A stretch of 64,000 nucleotides of DNA, taken from Aquibium sp. ELW1220. Its GTDB lineage: Bacteria > Pseudomonadota > Alphaproteobacteria > Rhizobiales > Rhizobiaceae. Position 1 is the first letter of the stretch. The number at the start of each line of letters is the position of its first letter. A program made the position numbers and the translations under genes. Positions 22,197-30,918 of this stretch are shown here, piece after piece. The stretch spans positions 1 through 64,000 of the forward strand of contig NZ_JAOAOQ010000015.1 in assembly GCF_030398385.1 (NCBI RefSeq), written 5' to 3'. The notes beneath the pieces are model-generated. The model did not search any database. It was not told the DNA's origin and was given only the letters and a program-made list of their open reading frames with translations.

Positions 22197-23246
22197 CTAC
22201 GGACAGGGATTGCCCACCCGCTGGTGGATGTCGTCCACCGCCTTCTGCATCTCTTCGGTCCACGAAACATCGGCCGAATCGAGGGCGATGCGCAACTGCT
22301 CCATCGTCGTCGCCCCGACGATATTCGACGTCATGAACGGCCGATGGGTAACGAAGGCATTGGCGAACAGCGCCGGCGCCATGTCGAAGCGCCGCGCCAG
22401 TTGGCCATAGGCGACAAAGGCCTCCGCCGCTCCCGGCGTCTCGTAACGCTGCAGCCTGTCGAACAGCTTCTTGCGCGAGCCTTCGGGCAGCGCGCCGTCA
22501 TCATACTTGCCCGACAGGTAGCCCTGGGCGAGCGGCGAATAGGCGAGCAGGCTCACCTCTTCGCGGCGGCAAACTTCCGCAAGGTTCACCTCGAAGGTGC
22601 GATTGACGAGATTGTAGGCGTTCTGCAGCGAGGCGACGCGCGGCCCGCCGCCCTTCTCGCTCTCGGCGACATAGCGCATGACGCCCCAGGCGCTTTCGTT
22701 CGACAGACCGAAATGGCGGATCTTTCCGGCCTTCACCAGTTCGTCGAACACCGAAAGCGTCTCGGCGATCGGGGTTTCGTCGGCGAGCGGCGCGGGCGGG
22801 CTCGTGACGCGGCTCGGATTGGCGCCCCACGGCATCGGCCGCTCGGGGAAGTGGATCTGGTAAAGGTCGATCCGGTCGGTCTGCAGCCTCGACAGCGACT
22901 TTTCGACGGCATCGAGAATGTCGGCCCGGACGAGCCTGGAGGGACGTCCGCCGCGGAACCAGTCCATCGCCGTTCGGCCCACCACCTTGGTGGCGAGCAC
23001 GATGTCGTCGCGCTTTCCGGTGTGCCTGAACCAGTTGCCGATGATCGTTTCCGTGCGCCCCTGCGTCGGCGCCCTGGGCGGGATAGGATACATCTCGGCC
23101 GTGTCGAAGAAATTGACGCCGCGCGCGACGGCCATGTCCATCTGCGCGAAGCCCTCGGCCTCCGTGTTCTGCTCGCCCCAGGTCATGGTGCCGAGGCAGA
23201 TGGTGGACACGGACAGGCCGGTGCGGCCGAGCGGGCGCTGTTGCAT
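22197..23246 (-). CDS. Aldo/keto reductase (Tas/YajO-like)
   Basis: A 349-residue NADPH-dependent oxidoreductase with a TIM-barrel fold. It starts at 23246 with MQQRPLGRTGLSVSTICLGT. The catalytic Asp and Tyr lie in VNFFDTAEMYP, the Lys in VLATKVVG, and DLYQIHFPER continues the barrel; the C-terminal cofactor region NIVGATTMEQLR is typical. Its closest named resemblance is to E. coli Tas (TWGEQNTEAE region), but the physiological substrate is unknown. It is the first gene of a pair with the downstream amidase. Confidence 0.9.
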   Translation of the reverse strand: MQQRPLGRTGLSVSTICLGTMTWGEQNTEAEGFAQMDMAVARGVNFFDTAEMYPIPPRAPTQGRTETIIGNWFRHTGKRDDIVLATKVVGRTAMDWFRGGRPSRLVRADILDAVEKSLSRLQTDRIDLYQIHFPERPMPWGANPSRVTSPPAPLADETPIAETLSVFDELVKAGKIRHFGLSNESAWGVMRYVAESEKGGGPRVASLQNAYNLVNRTFEVNLAEVCRREEVSLLAYSPLAQGYLSGKYDDGALPEGSRKKLFDRLQRYETPGAAEAFVAYGQLARRFDMAPALFANAFVTHRPFMTSNIVGATTMEQLRIALDSADVSWTEEMQKAVDDIHQRVGNPCP

Positions 23247-23355
23247 GCGAGACTCCGTCAGGATTGGAAAGAGGCGGGGGCGACCCCCGAGGCAGGTCGC
23301 CGATCCTAAGGCCGGATCCGTCGCGAGACAATCAGGCCCGCTGCAAAGGCGGCTT

Positions 23356-23652
23356 TCAGTTCCAGGTGATCGTGGGCGTATCGCGGAAGGCGAAACGTTC
23401 GAGATGGCTGCCGATGACGCCGCGCATGCGCTCCAGGTCCTCCTCGGTCGCGGCCGAGACGTCCAGGACAAGCACGTCGTCGGCAGCCTTCAGAGCGCAG
23501 GTGCCGAAGGGAAAGCGGATGGTGCCTTCCTCGGGCGTGAACTCGGCGGGGATCTTGTGCCCGAAGTGCTTGCACAGCTGCTGCAGATAGCGGCTGGCCG
23601 ACTGCGTGTGCACGTCGGCACGGGACGACAGGGCGTAGGTGGATTCACTCAT
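23356..23652 (-). CDS. DUF2218 domain-containing protein
   Basis: A 98-residue cytosolic protein occupying exactly one DUF2218 domain (SRADVHTQSASRYLQQLCKH ... IRFPFGTCAL ... LERMRGVIGSHLERFA). Homologues are found near iron-related or siderophore genes in other bacteria, but no such neighbour is present here. The start at 23652 is the one that begins the domain; a further in-frame ATG at 23691 adds an arginine-rich leader. The function is unknown. Confidence 0.8.
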   Translation of the reverse strand: MSESTYALSSRADVHTQSASRYLQQLCKHFGHKIPAEFTPEEGTIRFPFGTCALKAADDVLVLDVSAATEEDLERMRGVIGSHLERFAFRDTPTITWN

Positions 23653-23755
23653 TCGATCTCTTCTCCGTCTGGACCGGCAGAGATTGGCCAAGTCTTGCGC
23701 GAAGGCAATCGAAAAAGCTGACCGGAATGTGAAACTTCCGTCATGATCTTCGGGC

Positions 23756-24205
23756 TCAGCCCCGGGCGGCGGCCTTCCGCTTCTCGCGGTCGATCATCAT
23801 GTTCGCGATCTGCATGCGCACCACGGCGCGGTCGCGCAGGTGCGGTACGACCCGGTCCGGATGATTGGCCAGCGCGAATTCCCGGCGGATGCGGTCGAAA
23901 TCCTTCGGCCAGCGGGCATTGGCCATGCGCAGTTCCGCAGCGATGTCGTCCGGATCGGTCGACGGCAGCGGCTCCGGCGTCTCGATTCCCGGCGCAGACT
24001 GAACGGTTTCCCGCTCGCTGGTTTCGCCATAGACCTTCGCGACGAAATCGGACGGCACGCTCTTCCAGAGTTCTTCCACTGCCGCGTCGGGCGTGACGAA
24101 GCCGAAGGGAACCGACGGACGCGCGAGCGCGTCGTCGTCACGTTCTCCGCGGGCGAGAAGCTCGTCGAGAAGAGTGGTGAACTCGCTGGTGGTGAAACCG
24201 TTCAT
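23756..24205 (-). CDS. Uncharacterised J-domain-like protein
   Basis: A 149-residue protein without signal peptide. The C-terminal 60 residues (RWPKDFDRIRREFALANHPDRVVPHLRDRAVVRM in sense, with ALANHPDRV resembling the HPD region of J-domains) suggest a DnaJ-like helical hairpin, possibly truncated. The N-terminal part is acidic and unremarkable. The start at 24205 (MNGFTTSEFTTLLDELLARG) is preferred; the upstream in-frame extension has no ribosome-binding site. The J-domain resemblance is my inference from one motif. Confidence 0.6.
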   Translation of the reverse strand: MNGFTTSEFTTLLDELLARGERDDDALARPSVPFGFVTPDAAVEELWKSVPSDFVAKVYGETSERETVQSAPGIETPEPLPSTDPDDIAAELRMANARWPKDFDRIRREFALANHPDRVVPHLRDRAVVRMQIANMMIDREKRKAAARG

Positions 24206-24459
24206 GCCCTGGGTCCTGCGCCCATCAACGCGGGGATACTCGAATAGGTTGCCGACGCTACGGCGAAACCGATTAACAATCCGGTCCTCAAACCCGTCGA
24301 AATTGAGACGCCTGGCTGCAATCGTTTGACCGGCCACGCCGTGCACCCCGAGCGGGGAGACTGCGGCGCATATCAGCCATGCGTTATGCTGCACTGCACA
24401 AACGTCATGAAACTCCGATATTCAATGCTTGCGGGAGGAGAAAGACCTGGAGCATCCAA

Positions 24460-24624
24460 ATGGGTTTCATGACCGAACTCTTCGCCCGCCCCCGCCCGAC
24501 GGAAGAACAGCGCTACCGGTCCGCCATGGTCCTGCTGGGCGCCATGAGCGGCGCGGAACGGGCAGACATCAACATCAAGCCGGCCGACTTCCCGCGCATC
24601 GCGCGCCAGATGGCCAGGCGCTGA
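24460..24624 (+). CDS. Small DUF1127-like protein
   Basis: A 54-residue basic protein. The pattern LGAMSGAERADINIKPADFPRIA recalls the LSDREL-DIG-RxDI core of DUF1127/YjiS small proteins of alphaproteobacteria, which have been linked to RNA metabolism or phosphate and stress responses elsewhere. A GGGAGGAG motif is located about 20 bases upstream of the ATG at 24460; a second ATG (24469) is also possible. The coding call is moderate because of the small size. Confidence 0.5.
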   Translation: MGFMTELFARPRPTEEQRYRSAMVLLGAMSGAERADINIKPADFPRIARQMARR

Positions 24625-24724
24625 AGCGGCCTGTCGGAGCCGGGCCCGCCGCTGCGCCCGGCCGTCCACAGATGCGCCGCAAAGCATCTGGAGTATGATC
24701 TTCCCGTCGAGGGGGAGATTCGCC

Positions 24725-25390
24725 ATGTATCAGACGCGCTTTGCCATGATGATCCTTGCAGGCGCAGCCTTCTTCGGTCCGCCTGCAGCCGCACAGCAGG
24801 ATGGCGCAGCGAGCGGGCCGGCGGAAGCCGTGCAGACTCCGGCCCCGCAGGACGACCTGCTCCGACAGGCGCGGGACCTGTTCGAGGCGACGCGGGGCGA
24901 GGCGTGCGACGGGTCGCGTTTCGGCGAAGATCCGCGGCCAGACATCTACACGATGACCTTTCGCCCGTCCTACGCGGACGACGATGCGCCGCTCGAGGAG
25001 GCGACGCTGATCCGCTTCTTCTGCGGGGCCGGCGCCTACAACGAGACGCATGCCTATGTCCTGCATACCGCATTCGACGGGCTGCGCCGGCTGTCCTTCG
25101 CCGAACCCGAACTGCAGATCCGCCACGAGGACGAAGATACCGAAAAGCCGGTGGAGGAGATGCGGATCATCGGCTTCACCGCACAGCCGGTTCTGGTGAA
25201 CTCCGAGTTCGTTGCCGAAGACCACGCGATCCTGTCCCATGCGAAATGGCGCGGCCTTGGCGACGCCTCGTCGACCGGGCTCTGGCTCTTCCGCGATGGC
25301 GACTTTTCGCTGGTCAGGTACGAGGTCGACCCGACCTATGACGGCGAGATCAACCCGGAAACCGTGCTGGACTATTATTCGGCGCCGTAG
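24725..25390 (+). CDS. Secreted protein of unknown function (DUF1176-like)
   Basis: A 221-residue protein with a clear signal peptide (MMILAGAAFFGPPAAAQQ) and no other membrane segment. The start at 24725 follows GGGGGAGA at good spacing. The mature part has one early disulphide candidate (ACDGSRF and RFFCGAGAYNE) and a tail ending DPTYDGEINPETVLDYY. RFFCGAGAYNETHAYVL resembles the first repeat of DUF1176 proteins, which are periplasmic. Nothing in the neighbourhood suggests a role. Confidence 0.7.
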   Translation: MYQTRFAMMILAGAAFFGPPAAAQQDGAASGPAEAVQTPAPQDDLLRQARDLFEATRGEACDGSRFGEDPRPDIYTMTFRPSYADDDAPLEEATLIRFFCGAGAYNETHAYVLHTAFDGLRRLSFAEPELQIRHEDEDTEKPVEEMRIIGFTAQPVLVNSEFVAEDHAILSHAKWRGLGDASSTGLWLFRDGDFSLVRYEVDPTYDGEINPETVLDYYSAP

Positions 25391-25411
25391 ACCTGCAGGA
25401 GGGGGATGCGC

Positions 25412-25831
25412 CTATTCTCCGAAGCCCCCGCCGGACATCCGGGGCGACAGGCGGATCAGCCGCGAATCGAGCACCGCGGCCTGCCGGTGCACGACCGCCT
25501 TCTGGTATTCGGGATCCTTGACCATCTCGACGAAGGCAGCACCCGAGGGATACTCGGCGATGAAGCAGCGGTCCCAGCGTTCATCCGAAGGCCCGATCAG
25601 CATCAGGCGGAAATCGCCGGACCAGGCGATCCGCCCGCCGACCCGCCGGAAGACCGGCCCGCTCTCGCGGCCATAGGCGGCGTAGGCCTCCGCGCCTGAC
25701 GACCCGCGTCCGTCGGGATAGGCCGCAATCTCGCGCAGGCGCACGAGGTTCAGCATGTGGATCGGCCCTTCCTCCGGCAGGCGCCGGAATTCCCCGAACG
25801 TCTCGCGCGTCGGATCGATGAACCCGCTCAT
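25412..25831 (-). CDS. DUF1330 domain-containing protein
   Basis: A 139-residue protein with a dimeric alpha/beta-barrel (ferredoxin-like) DUF1330 domain: GPIHMLNLVRLREIA, GGRIAWSGDFRLML, and RCFIAEYPSGAAFVEMVKDP with PEYQKAVVHRQAA. The family is small and cytosolic, with unknown chemistry. The start at 25831 (MSGFIDPTRETFGEF) follows GAGGAGGAGAC. It lies 32 bases downstream of the secreted hydrolase gene, on the same strand. Confidence 0.85.
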   Translation of the reverse strand: MSGFIDPTRETFGEFRRLPEEGPIHMLNLVRLREIAAYPDGRGSSGAEAYAAYGRESGPVFRRVGGRIAWSGDFRLMLIGPSDERWDRCFIAEYPSGAAFVEMVKDPEYQKAVVHRQAAVLDSRLIRLSPRMSGGGFGE

Positions 25832-25863
25832 GAAGTCTCCTCCTCGACGATCGCCGCCGCGCC

Positions 25864-26742
25864 CTACCGCGCCGACAGCATCCAGTTCAGTGTCTCCCGC
25901 CAGTCCGTCATGCGGATGGGTGTCCCGTGGGTCCCGCTCTCGAAGCGCACCATGCGGATGGGATAGCCGGGCGCTGCGGCGCGGACCGACCGGTAGAAGG
26001 CTTCCATCCGGTCGACGGGAAAGACCTTGTCGCGGCTTCCCTGCCCGATGAACAGGGGCACCTTTGCCCTGAAGGCTGCGCTGCGGACATATCCGTCGTC
26101 CCACAACGAGCCGAGGAGCAGCAGGCCGCCCAGGCGACCGACAAGTTCTCCGTCCTTCGCCAGTCGATGACAAAGCGCGCCGCCTGCGGACCCGCATGCA
26201 ATGAAAACCGGAGCCTGTGGCGATTTCTTCGCGTAATGGTTGATCAGACCTGCAACCGCCGCCGCGCCGGCATCCCCGAAATCCGGAAAATCGGGCGACA
26301 AATAGAGCCCGTCATTGTCGACCATCAGGTTCTTGATCCGGTTGAAGTTGCCGCCGAACGTGAAGTCGTCGACACCCTGCTTGCGGCTGCCGCCCTGGCC
26401 ATGGAGGTAGACCGTGATGAACCGCGCCCCCTCGGTGCGGCCGACCGCGACGTGGCCTGTCCCGTCGAGCGACAGGTTCTGCTGTTGCCGCCGCACTGAA
26501 AGCGAAACGTAGCGGGCATGGGCGCGCCGCTCCGGCACCTCGTCACGGCCATTGATGTCGCGCATCTCGCGATAGTCGACGATCCGGTAGGCGCCGTCGT
26601 CGCGGCTTTCCAGGATGCCCGGATAGGCGAAGAGATCGTCCTTGTAGGGCTTCAGCGTCTCCGCGGATACCGCGACGGTCGCCGCAAGCGAAGCGCAGGC
26701 AGCGATGAGAAATCGGCGGACGCCTGGTGGCAAAAGGGTCAT
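25864..26742 (-). CDS. Secreted alpha/beta hydrolase
   Basis: A 292-residue exported protein with a signal peptide (FLIAACASLAATVAVSA). The alpha/beta-hydrolase core starts about residue 105 (ITVYLHGQGGSR); the nucleophile elbow is ACGSAGGAL, with GSAGG in place of the usual GxSxG-x small residues; the acid lies after LFIGQGSRDKVFP and the histidine in ESGTHGTPIRM. It resembles phospholipase/carboxylesterase-type periplasmic hydrolases of Mesorhizobium relatives; the substrate is unknown. Transcribed ahead of the DUF1330 gene. Confidence 0.75.
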   Translation of the reverse strand: MTLLPPGVRRFLIAACASLAATVAVSAETLKPYKDDLFAYPGILESRDDGAYRIVDYREMRDINGRDEVPERRAHARYVSLSVRRQQQNLSLDGTGHVAVGRTEGARFITVYLHGQGGSRKQGVDDFTFGGNFNRIKNLMVDNDGLYLSPDFPDFGDAGAAAVAGLINHYAKKSPQAPVFIACGSAGGALCHRLAKDGELVGRLGGLLLLGSLWDDGYVRSAAFRAKVPLFIGQGSRDKVFPVDRMEAFYRSVRAAAPGYPIRMVRFESGTHGTPIRMTDWRETLNWMLSAR

Positions 26743-26809
26743 GACCGATGATTAGACGGATCGGGACGGGCGATGCAACCCGGGCCGGACCATCGAGCCG
26801 GCTCGCCCG

Positions 26810-28420
26810 TCACCCCTGCAGCAGTCCGCCGGCGGCGCGCATGGCTTCGGGCGTGTCGACGTCGAGGAAGGCGCCCTCGCCGATCTCGACATCGACCACG
26901 TCGGCCGCGCCGCTCTCGACGATGTGTCGCGCCCCGGTGTCGCCCGACAGCGCCTCGACGGCGGCAAAGAGCGATCGCGGCAGGATCACCGGGTTGCCGC
27001 GCTTGCCATTGAACGTGGCGCGCACGATCGACAGACCGCCGGCGGTTTCGAAGGCGGCGACGAGGCGATCGAGATCGTCGACGGTTACGCCGGGCATGTC
27101 GCCCAGCACCACGAGAGCCCCTGCCGCTTCCGCCGGCAGGGCGGCGATGCCGGCCTTCAGCGAGGAGGACAGGCCGGAAGCGTAGTCCGGGTTCGCGACG
27201 AGCCGGACGTCGAGGCCGTCCAGGGCGGCAGTCGCACGCGCGGCCTGGTGGCCGAGCACGACGACCGTCCGGCGCACCCTGCTCGCCAGCACCTGGCGCG
27301 CCGTGCGGCGCAGCAGCGGCTCTCCGGCGAAATTGGCCATCAGCTTGTTTGGACCGCCCATGCGGCTCGACCGCCCGGCGGCGAGCAGAACGGCGTGGAC
27401 CGCCGGCCTGTGCGGCTGCGCGGGTCGCTCGCGCGGCTGCGGCCGGGTCGGTATCTCCATCAGGAGGCCGCCGACACCCATGCCAGCGATGGCCGCCGAA
27501 TCGACCGCGACCCCCGCAACCAGTCGGTCGAGGATCCAGTCGAAGCCGTTTTCCTTCGGGCTGCGCGCACAGCCCGGCGCGCCGAGGACGGGCACGTCGC
27601 CGACCCTGCCGAGCACCAGGAGATTGCCGGGATCGACCGGCATGCCGAACCGTTCGACCTGGCCACCCGCCCTTCGGATCGCGGCGGGGATCACATCGTC
27701 GGCGTCGCTGACGGCCGACGCCCCGAACACCAGAACAAGGTCGTTCTCGGCCGCAGCCGCCGCGATCGCCGTCGAAAGCTCCGCTTCGTCATGCCCCGTG
27801 CGCGCCTCGCCCGACAGCGTGCTGCCCGAGCGGACGAGCCGCGCCGCGGTCACCCGCACGGTCTTGTCGAGCACGCTCGGTTTGACGCCCGACAGCACGG
27901 TCTGCACCAGCCCGACGCGCCACGGCCGGAACGCATGCACGGCGAAGGCCTCGCGCCCGGCGCAGATCCCCGCGACGGTCCCGACCAGCGCGGCCGAAAC
28001 CGCAAACGGGATGATTTTCACCGTCGCGACCATCTGCCCGGCGGACACGGCGGCGTGCGCGGCAACCGTTGCCAGCGTGATCGCGGGATCAAGGGCATTG
28101 ATAGCGTCGATCAGCGCCCGGTCGACGGTGAACACACCGGCCGCCACCGCATGGAGGTTGACCCGGCCGGTCGCCGGCGCCCGCACCTCGATGCCGCGGG
28201 TCTCGAGCGCGGCGGCGATGCGGCGTGCAGCCTCGTCCTCGCCGAGATCGTCCGGTTCGAGCGCGGCCACCACCACGGCGGTGACACCGGCGGCTTGGAG
28301 TGCCGCGACGTCCTCGGCGCCGAGCACATGGCCCTTCTTCAGCCGCCTGCCGCCGGCCGTGGTCGCATGGGCGAGGATCGCGCCCCGCGCCTGGCCGGCC
28401 GGAACGGGGCCGAACCTCAT
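26810..28420 (-). CDS. Molybdopterin-binding / MobA-like nucleotidyltransferase fusion
   Basis: A 536-residue two-part protein. The first 330 residues carry a MoeA/MoaB-type molybdopterin-binding fold (HATTAGGRRLKKGHVL; LVLVFGASAVSDADDVIP; VPVLGAPGCARSPKENG). The C-terminal 200 residues, from about residue 342, form an NTP-transferase of the MobA/MocA type (AVLLAAGRSSRMGGPNKLM, VVLGDMPGV), which would add a nucleotide (CMP) to the molybdenum cofactor. This fusion is recurrent in Hyphomicrobiales. It overlaps the XdhC gene by 4 bases, ending the MoxR-VWA-XdhC-XdhC cluster. MCD-cofactor synthesis for a molybdenum hydroxylase is the likely job. Confidence 0.85.
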   Translation of the reverse strand: MRFGPVPAGQARGAILAHATTAGGRRLKKGHVLGAEDVAALQAAGVTAVVVAALEPDDLGEDEAARRIAAALETRGIEVRAPATGRVNLHAVAAGVFTVDRALIDAINALDPAITLATVAAHAAVSAGQMVATVKIIPFAVSAALVGTVAGICAGREAFAVHAFRPWRVGLVQTVLSGVKPSVLDKTVRVTAARLVRSGSTLSGEARTGHDEAELSTAIAAAAAENDLVLVFGASAVSDADDVIPAAIRRAGGQVERFGMPVDPGNLLVLGRVGDVPVLGAPGCARSPKENGFDWILDRLVAGVAVDSAAIAGMGVGGLLMEIPTRPQPRERPAQPHRPAVHAVLLAAGRSSRMGGPNKLMANFAGEPLLRRTARQVLASRVRRTVVVLGHQAARATAALDGLDVRLVANPDYASGLSSSLKAGIAALPAEAAGALVVLGDMPGVTVDDLDRLVAAFETAGGLSIVRATFNGKRGNPVILPRSLFAAVEALSGDTGARHIVESGAADVVDVEIGEGAFLDVDTPEAMRAAGGLLQG

Positions 28421-29127
28421 CTGGCAGTGCTCTCGCCGGATGCCGCGATGCCGCGCGAACGGAAGGTGGCGATGACCTGTGCCAGCACGGCAACCGCGAT
28501 CTCGGCCGGGCTCGACGCACCGATGTCGAGCCCTATCGGCGCCTGGATGCGGCCGATCGCTTCGTCCGTGGCGCCCATCGCCTTCAGCCGCTCGACGCGC
28601 TTGGCGTGCGTCTTGCGGCTGCCAAGCGCACCGACATAGAAGCAGTTGGCGTCGAGCGCCGCCTTCAGCGGAAAATCGTCGATCTTGGGATCGTGCGTCA
28701 CGGCGGCCACCGCCGTGTAGGCGTCGAAGGGCCGCGCGGCCAGCACCGTCTCCGGCCAGTCGGCAAACAGCGGCACGCCGGGAAAGCGCTCGGGCGTGGC
28801 GAAGGCGGTGCGCGGGTCGACGATCTCCATGTCGTAGGCGGCGATCTTCGCCATCGGCGCCAGCGCCTGGCTGATGTGGACGGCGCCGATCACCACCAGC
28901 CGGGGCGGCGGCAGGTGGACGTTGAGGAAGAAACTCGCGCCGCCGGCCTCCACCGTGCCCGACTTGCCGGAGCGGAACGCCTTGCCGATCGCCGCGCCGA
29001 GTTCGCCCGCCACCGTGTCGCCCTCGCGCACCACGCGGTCGCGGCCGTCGCCGAGATCGGTCACCAGGATTGCAGCCTGCCTCGCCTGGCGGGCGGCATT
29101 GATCGTCTTCAGCGCATGCGGGTCCAT
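28417..29127 (-). CDS. XdhC-family maturation protein (Rossmann-domain part)
   Basis: A 236-residue member of the XdhC/CoxF family. XdhC proteins bind molybdenum cofactor and promote its sulphuration and insertion into xanthine-dehydrogenase-like enzymes. An N-terminal remnant of the CoxI domain (ARQAAILVTDLGDG) is followed by the XdhC_C Rossmann fold: LVVIGAVHISQALAPMAK, TAVAAVTHDPKIDD, YVGALGSRKTHAKR and GLDIGASSPAEIAVAVLAQV. The start at 29127 is the first one that keeps the fold without antisense-looking leader. It works presumably with the 111-residue gene upstream, which supplies the CoxI half, and overlaps the MobA-like gene downstream. Confidence 0.87.
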   Translation of the reverse strand: MDPHALKTINAARQARQAAILVTDLGDGRDRVVREGDTVAGELGAAIGKAFRSGKSGTVEAGGASFFLNVHLPPPRLVVIGAVHISQALAPMAKIAAYDMEIVDPRTAFATPERFPGVPLFADWPETVLAARPFDAYTAVAAVTHDPKIDDFPLKAALDANCFYVGALGSRKTHAKRVERLKAMGATDEAIGRIQAPIGLDIGASSPAEIAVAVLAQVIATFRSRGIAASGESTAR

Positions 29128-29140
29128 GGGGTCCGTCCGT

Positions 29141-29476
29141 TCAGCCGAGCCGCTCGACATAGACCTTGATGCGGCCGCCGCAGGACAGGCCGACCTGCCA
29201 GGCCGTCTCGTCGGCGACGCCGAATTCCAGCATCCGGGGCTTGCCGCTCTCGATGATGTCGACGGCCTCGGAGACCACCGCGCCTTCGACGCATCCACCC
29301 GAGACGGAGCCGTGGAAATTGCCTTCCGCGTCGATGACCAGATGGCTGCCGACGGGGCGCGGCGCCGATCCCCAGGTCTCCACCACGGTGGCGATGGCCA
29401 CGTCGCGGCCCTCTTCCATCCAGCCTTGCGCGATCAAGAGCGGATCGCGGGTCTCGTCGAGCGTCGGATTGTCCAT
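29141..29476 (-). CDS. XdhC/CoxI-domain small protein
   Basis: A 111-residue protein made of one XdhC_CoxI domain: AIATVVETWGSAPRPVGSHL, GSVSGGCVEGAVV and VGLSCGGRIKVYVERL, including the conserved cysteines in SGGCVEG and LSCGGRI that are implicated in cofactor handling in CoxI/XdhC. The larger partner gene starts 13 bases downstream, so this may be a naturally split version of XdhC/CoxF. The start at 29476 is the ATG preceding the domain. It follows the VWA gene after 25 bases. Confidence 0.87.
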   Translation of the reverse strand: MDNPTLDETRDPLLIAQGWMEEGRDVAIATVVETWGSAPRPVGSHLVIDAEGNFHGSVSGGCVEGAVVSEAVDIIESGKPRMLEFGVADETAWQVGLSCGGRIKVYVERLG

Positions 29477-29501
29477 GATGCGGCCTCCGTCCGGAATATG
29501 G

Positions 29502-30776
29502 TCACGCGGCCCGGCGCTTGCCAAGGGCCATGAAGCGGCGGGGATCGGCATCGCCCGCGCGACGATCAGAGAGAGAGGCGCAGAGATCGGCGAGCGCGTT
29601 CAGCGTGTGGACGGGGCGGAACTCGTCGACATGCGACAGCATGGCCTTCACCCCCCGCGCCCGGGCCTCGAAGCCGTCGAAGCGCAGCAGCGGATTGAGC
29701 CACACCAGCCTGCGGCACGACTTGTGCAAGCGCTCCATTTCGACCGTCAGCGATGCGACATCGTCGCGCTCCAGACCGTCGGTGATGAGGAGCACGATGG
29801 CGCCCTGCCCCAGCACCCGCCGCGACCAGACGCGGTTGAACTCGTGCAGGGTCTCGCCGATCCGCGTGCCGCCCGACCAGTCGCGCACGGCAAGCGAACT
29901 GTCGGCCAGCGCCTCGTCGGGATCGCGGTGGCGCATCTGCCGCGTCAGGTTGGTGAGCCGCGTCCCGAAGACGAAGGTGTGCACCCGCCTGCGCTTCTCG
30001 GCCAGCGCATGCAGGAAATGCAGGAAGATGCGGGTGTACTGGCTCATCGATCCGGAAATGTCGGCGAGCACGACGAGCGGCGGATGAATCTCGCGCGGCG
30101 AGCGGAACTTCGGCAGGATCAGGTCGCCGCCGGTCCGCAGGCCCGACCGCAGCATGGCGCGCGCATCGGTCCGCCGGCCGCGCGGGTCGGGCCGGTAGCG
30201 GCGGGTGCGCACGAGATCGAAGGGCAGCTTCAGGTTGGCGATGGCCCGCTTCGCCTCGGCGATCTCGCGCGCCGTCATCTGCGCGAAGTCCTTGCCGCGC
30301 AACACCTCGCTGCCGGAGAAGGTGAGCCGCGCATCGACCTCGATCTCGGGGATCTCCTGCGGCTTACGGTTCTTGTCGTGGCCCTCGAACATGGCATCGG
30401 CGACGCGGCTCTCGGCGGCGCGCGGCTTCTGGCGCTCCCGCGTGTCGGGCGCCTTGGGCGAGAACATGGCGAGCATCTTCTCCACCAGCTCGCGCGACTT
30501 CCAGAACAGGCGGAAGGCCTCGTCGAAGGTCGCGTGATCCTCGTGCCGCTTCACCAGCACCGAGTGGAGCACCCAGTAGAAATCCTCCCGGCTGCCGATC
30601 CCGGCGGCGAGAACCGCCTCGATCGCGTCCTTCACTGAAGCCGGCCCCACCCGCATGCCGGCCTTGCGCAGGGCGCGGGCGAAATAGACGATGTTGTCGG
30701 CCAGCCGGCCGTCCGCCCTGGCGGCATTGGGGAAGGCATGCTGCGGTGCCGTTTCCGCTTCGTACGTGGCGCTCAC
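29502..30776 (-). CDS. VWA domain-containing protein, CoxE-like
   Basis: A 424-residue cytosolic protein of the CoxE group. The C-terminal von Willebrand factor A domain has an intact MIDAS, LADISGSMSQ (around residue 238), plus RDWSGGTRIGETL and LLITDGLERDD supplying the other metal-ligand positions. The N-terminal part is helical (VYFARALRKAGMRVGPASVK). CoxE acts with the MoxR ATPase CoxD in inserting the copper/sulphur of CO dehydrogenase in Oligotropha; here the target enzyme is unknown. The MoxR gene ends 142 bases upstream of this start, with no gene between. Confidence 0.88.
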   Translation of the reverse strand: MSATYEAETAPQHAFPNAARADGRLADNIVYFARALRKAGMRVGPASVKDAIEAVLAAGIGSREDFYWVLHSVLVKRHEDHATFDEAFRLFWKSRELVEKMLAMFSPKAPDTRERQKPRAAESRVADAMFEGHDKNRKPQEIPEIEVDARLTFSGSEVLRGKDFAQMTAREIAEAKRAIANLKLPFDLVRTRRYRPDPRGRRTDARAMLRSGLRTGGDLILPKFRSPREIHPPLVVLADISGSMSQYTRIFLHFLHALAEKRRRVHTFVFGTRLTNLTRQMRHRDPDEALADSSLAVRDWSGGTRIGETLHEFNRVWSRRVLGQGAIVLLITDGLERDDVASLTVEMERLHKSCRRLVWLNPLLRFDGFEARARGVKAMLSHVDEFRPVHTLNALADLCASLSDRRAGDADPRRFMALGKRRAA

Positions 30777-30918
30777 GGTCGCGCCTCCCTGACGTCGGAC
30801 GGCGGGAGGCTACCCCCACCCTTGCCCTGCCGGTGAAGAACGGACCAAGAGGCGATCTCACGAGCCCGCACTGCGCCGTGACCCCGCCCCCGCAAGAAAC
30901 CGCACCGCACCACCGCCC

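Noticed and set aside
24379-24459. Upstream extension of the DUF1127-like small ORF
   Set aside because: The added residues are unlike the family and the ribosome-binding site lies within them, closer to the ATG at 24460.
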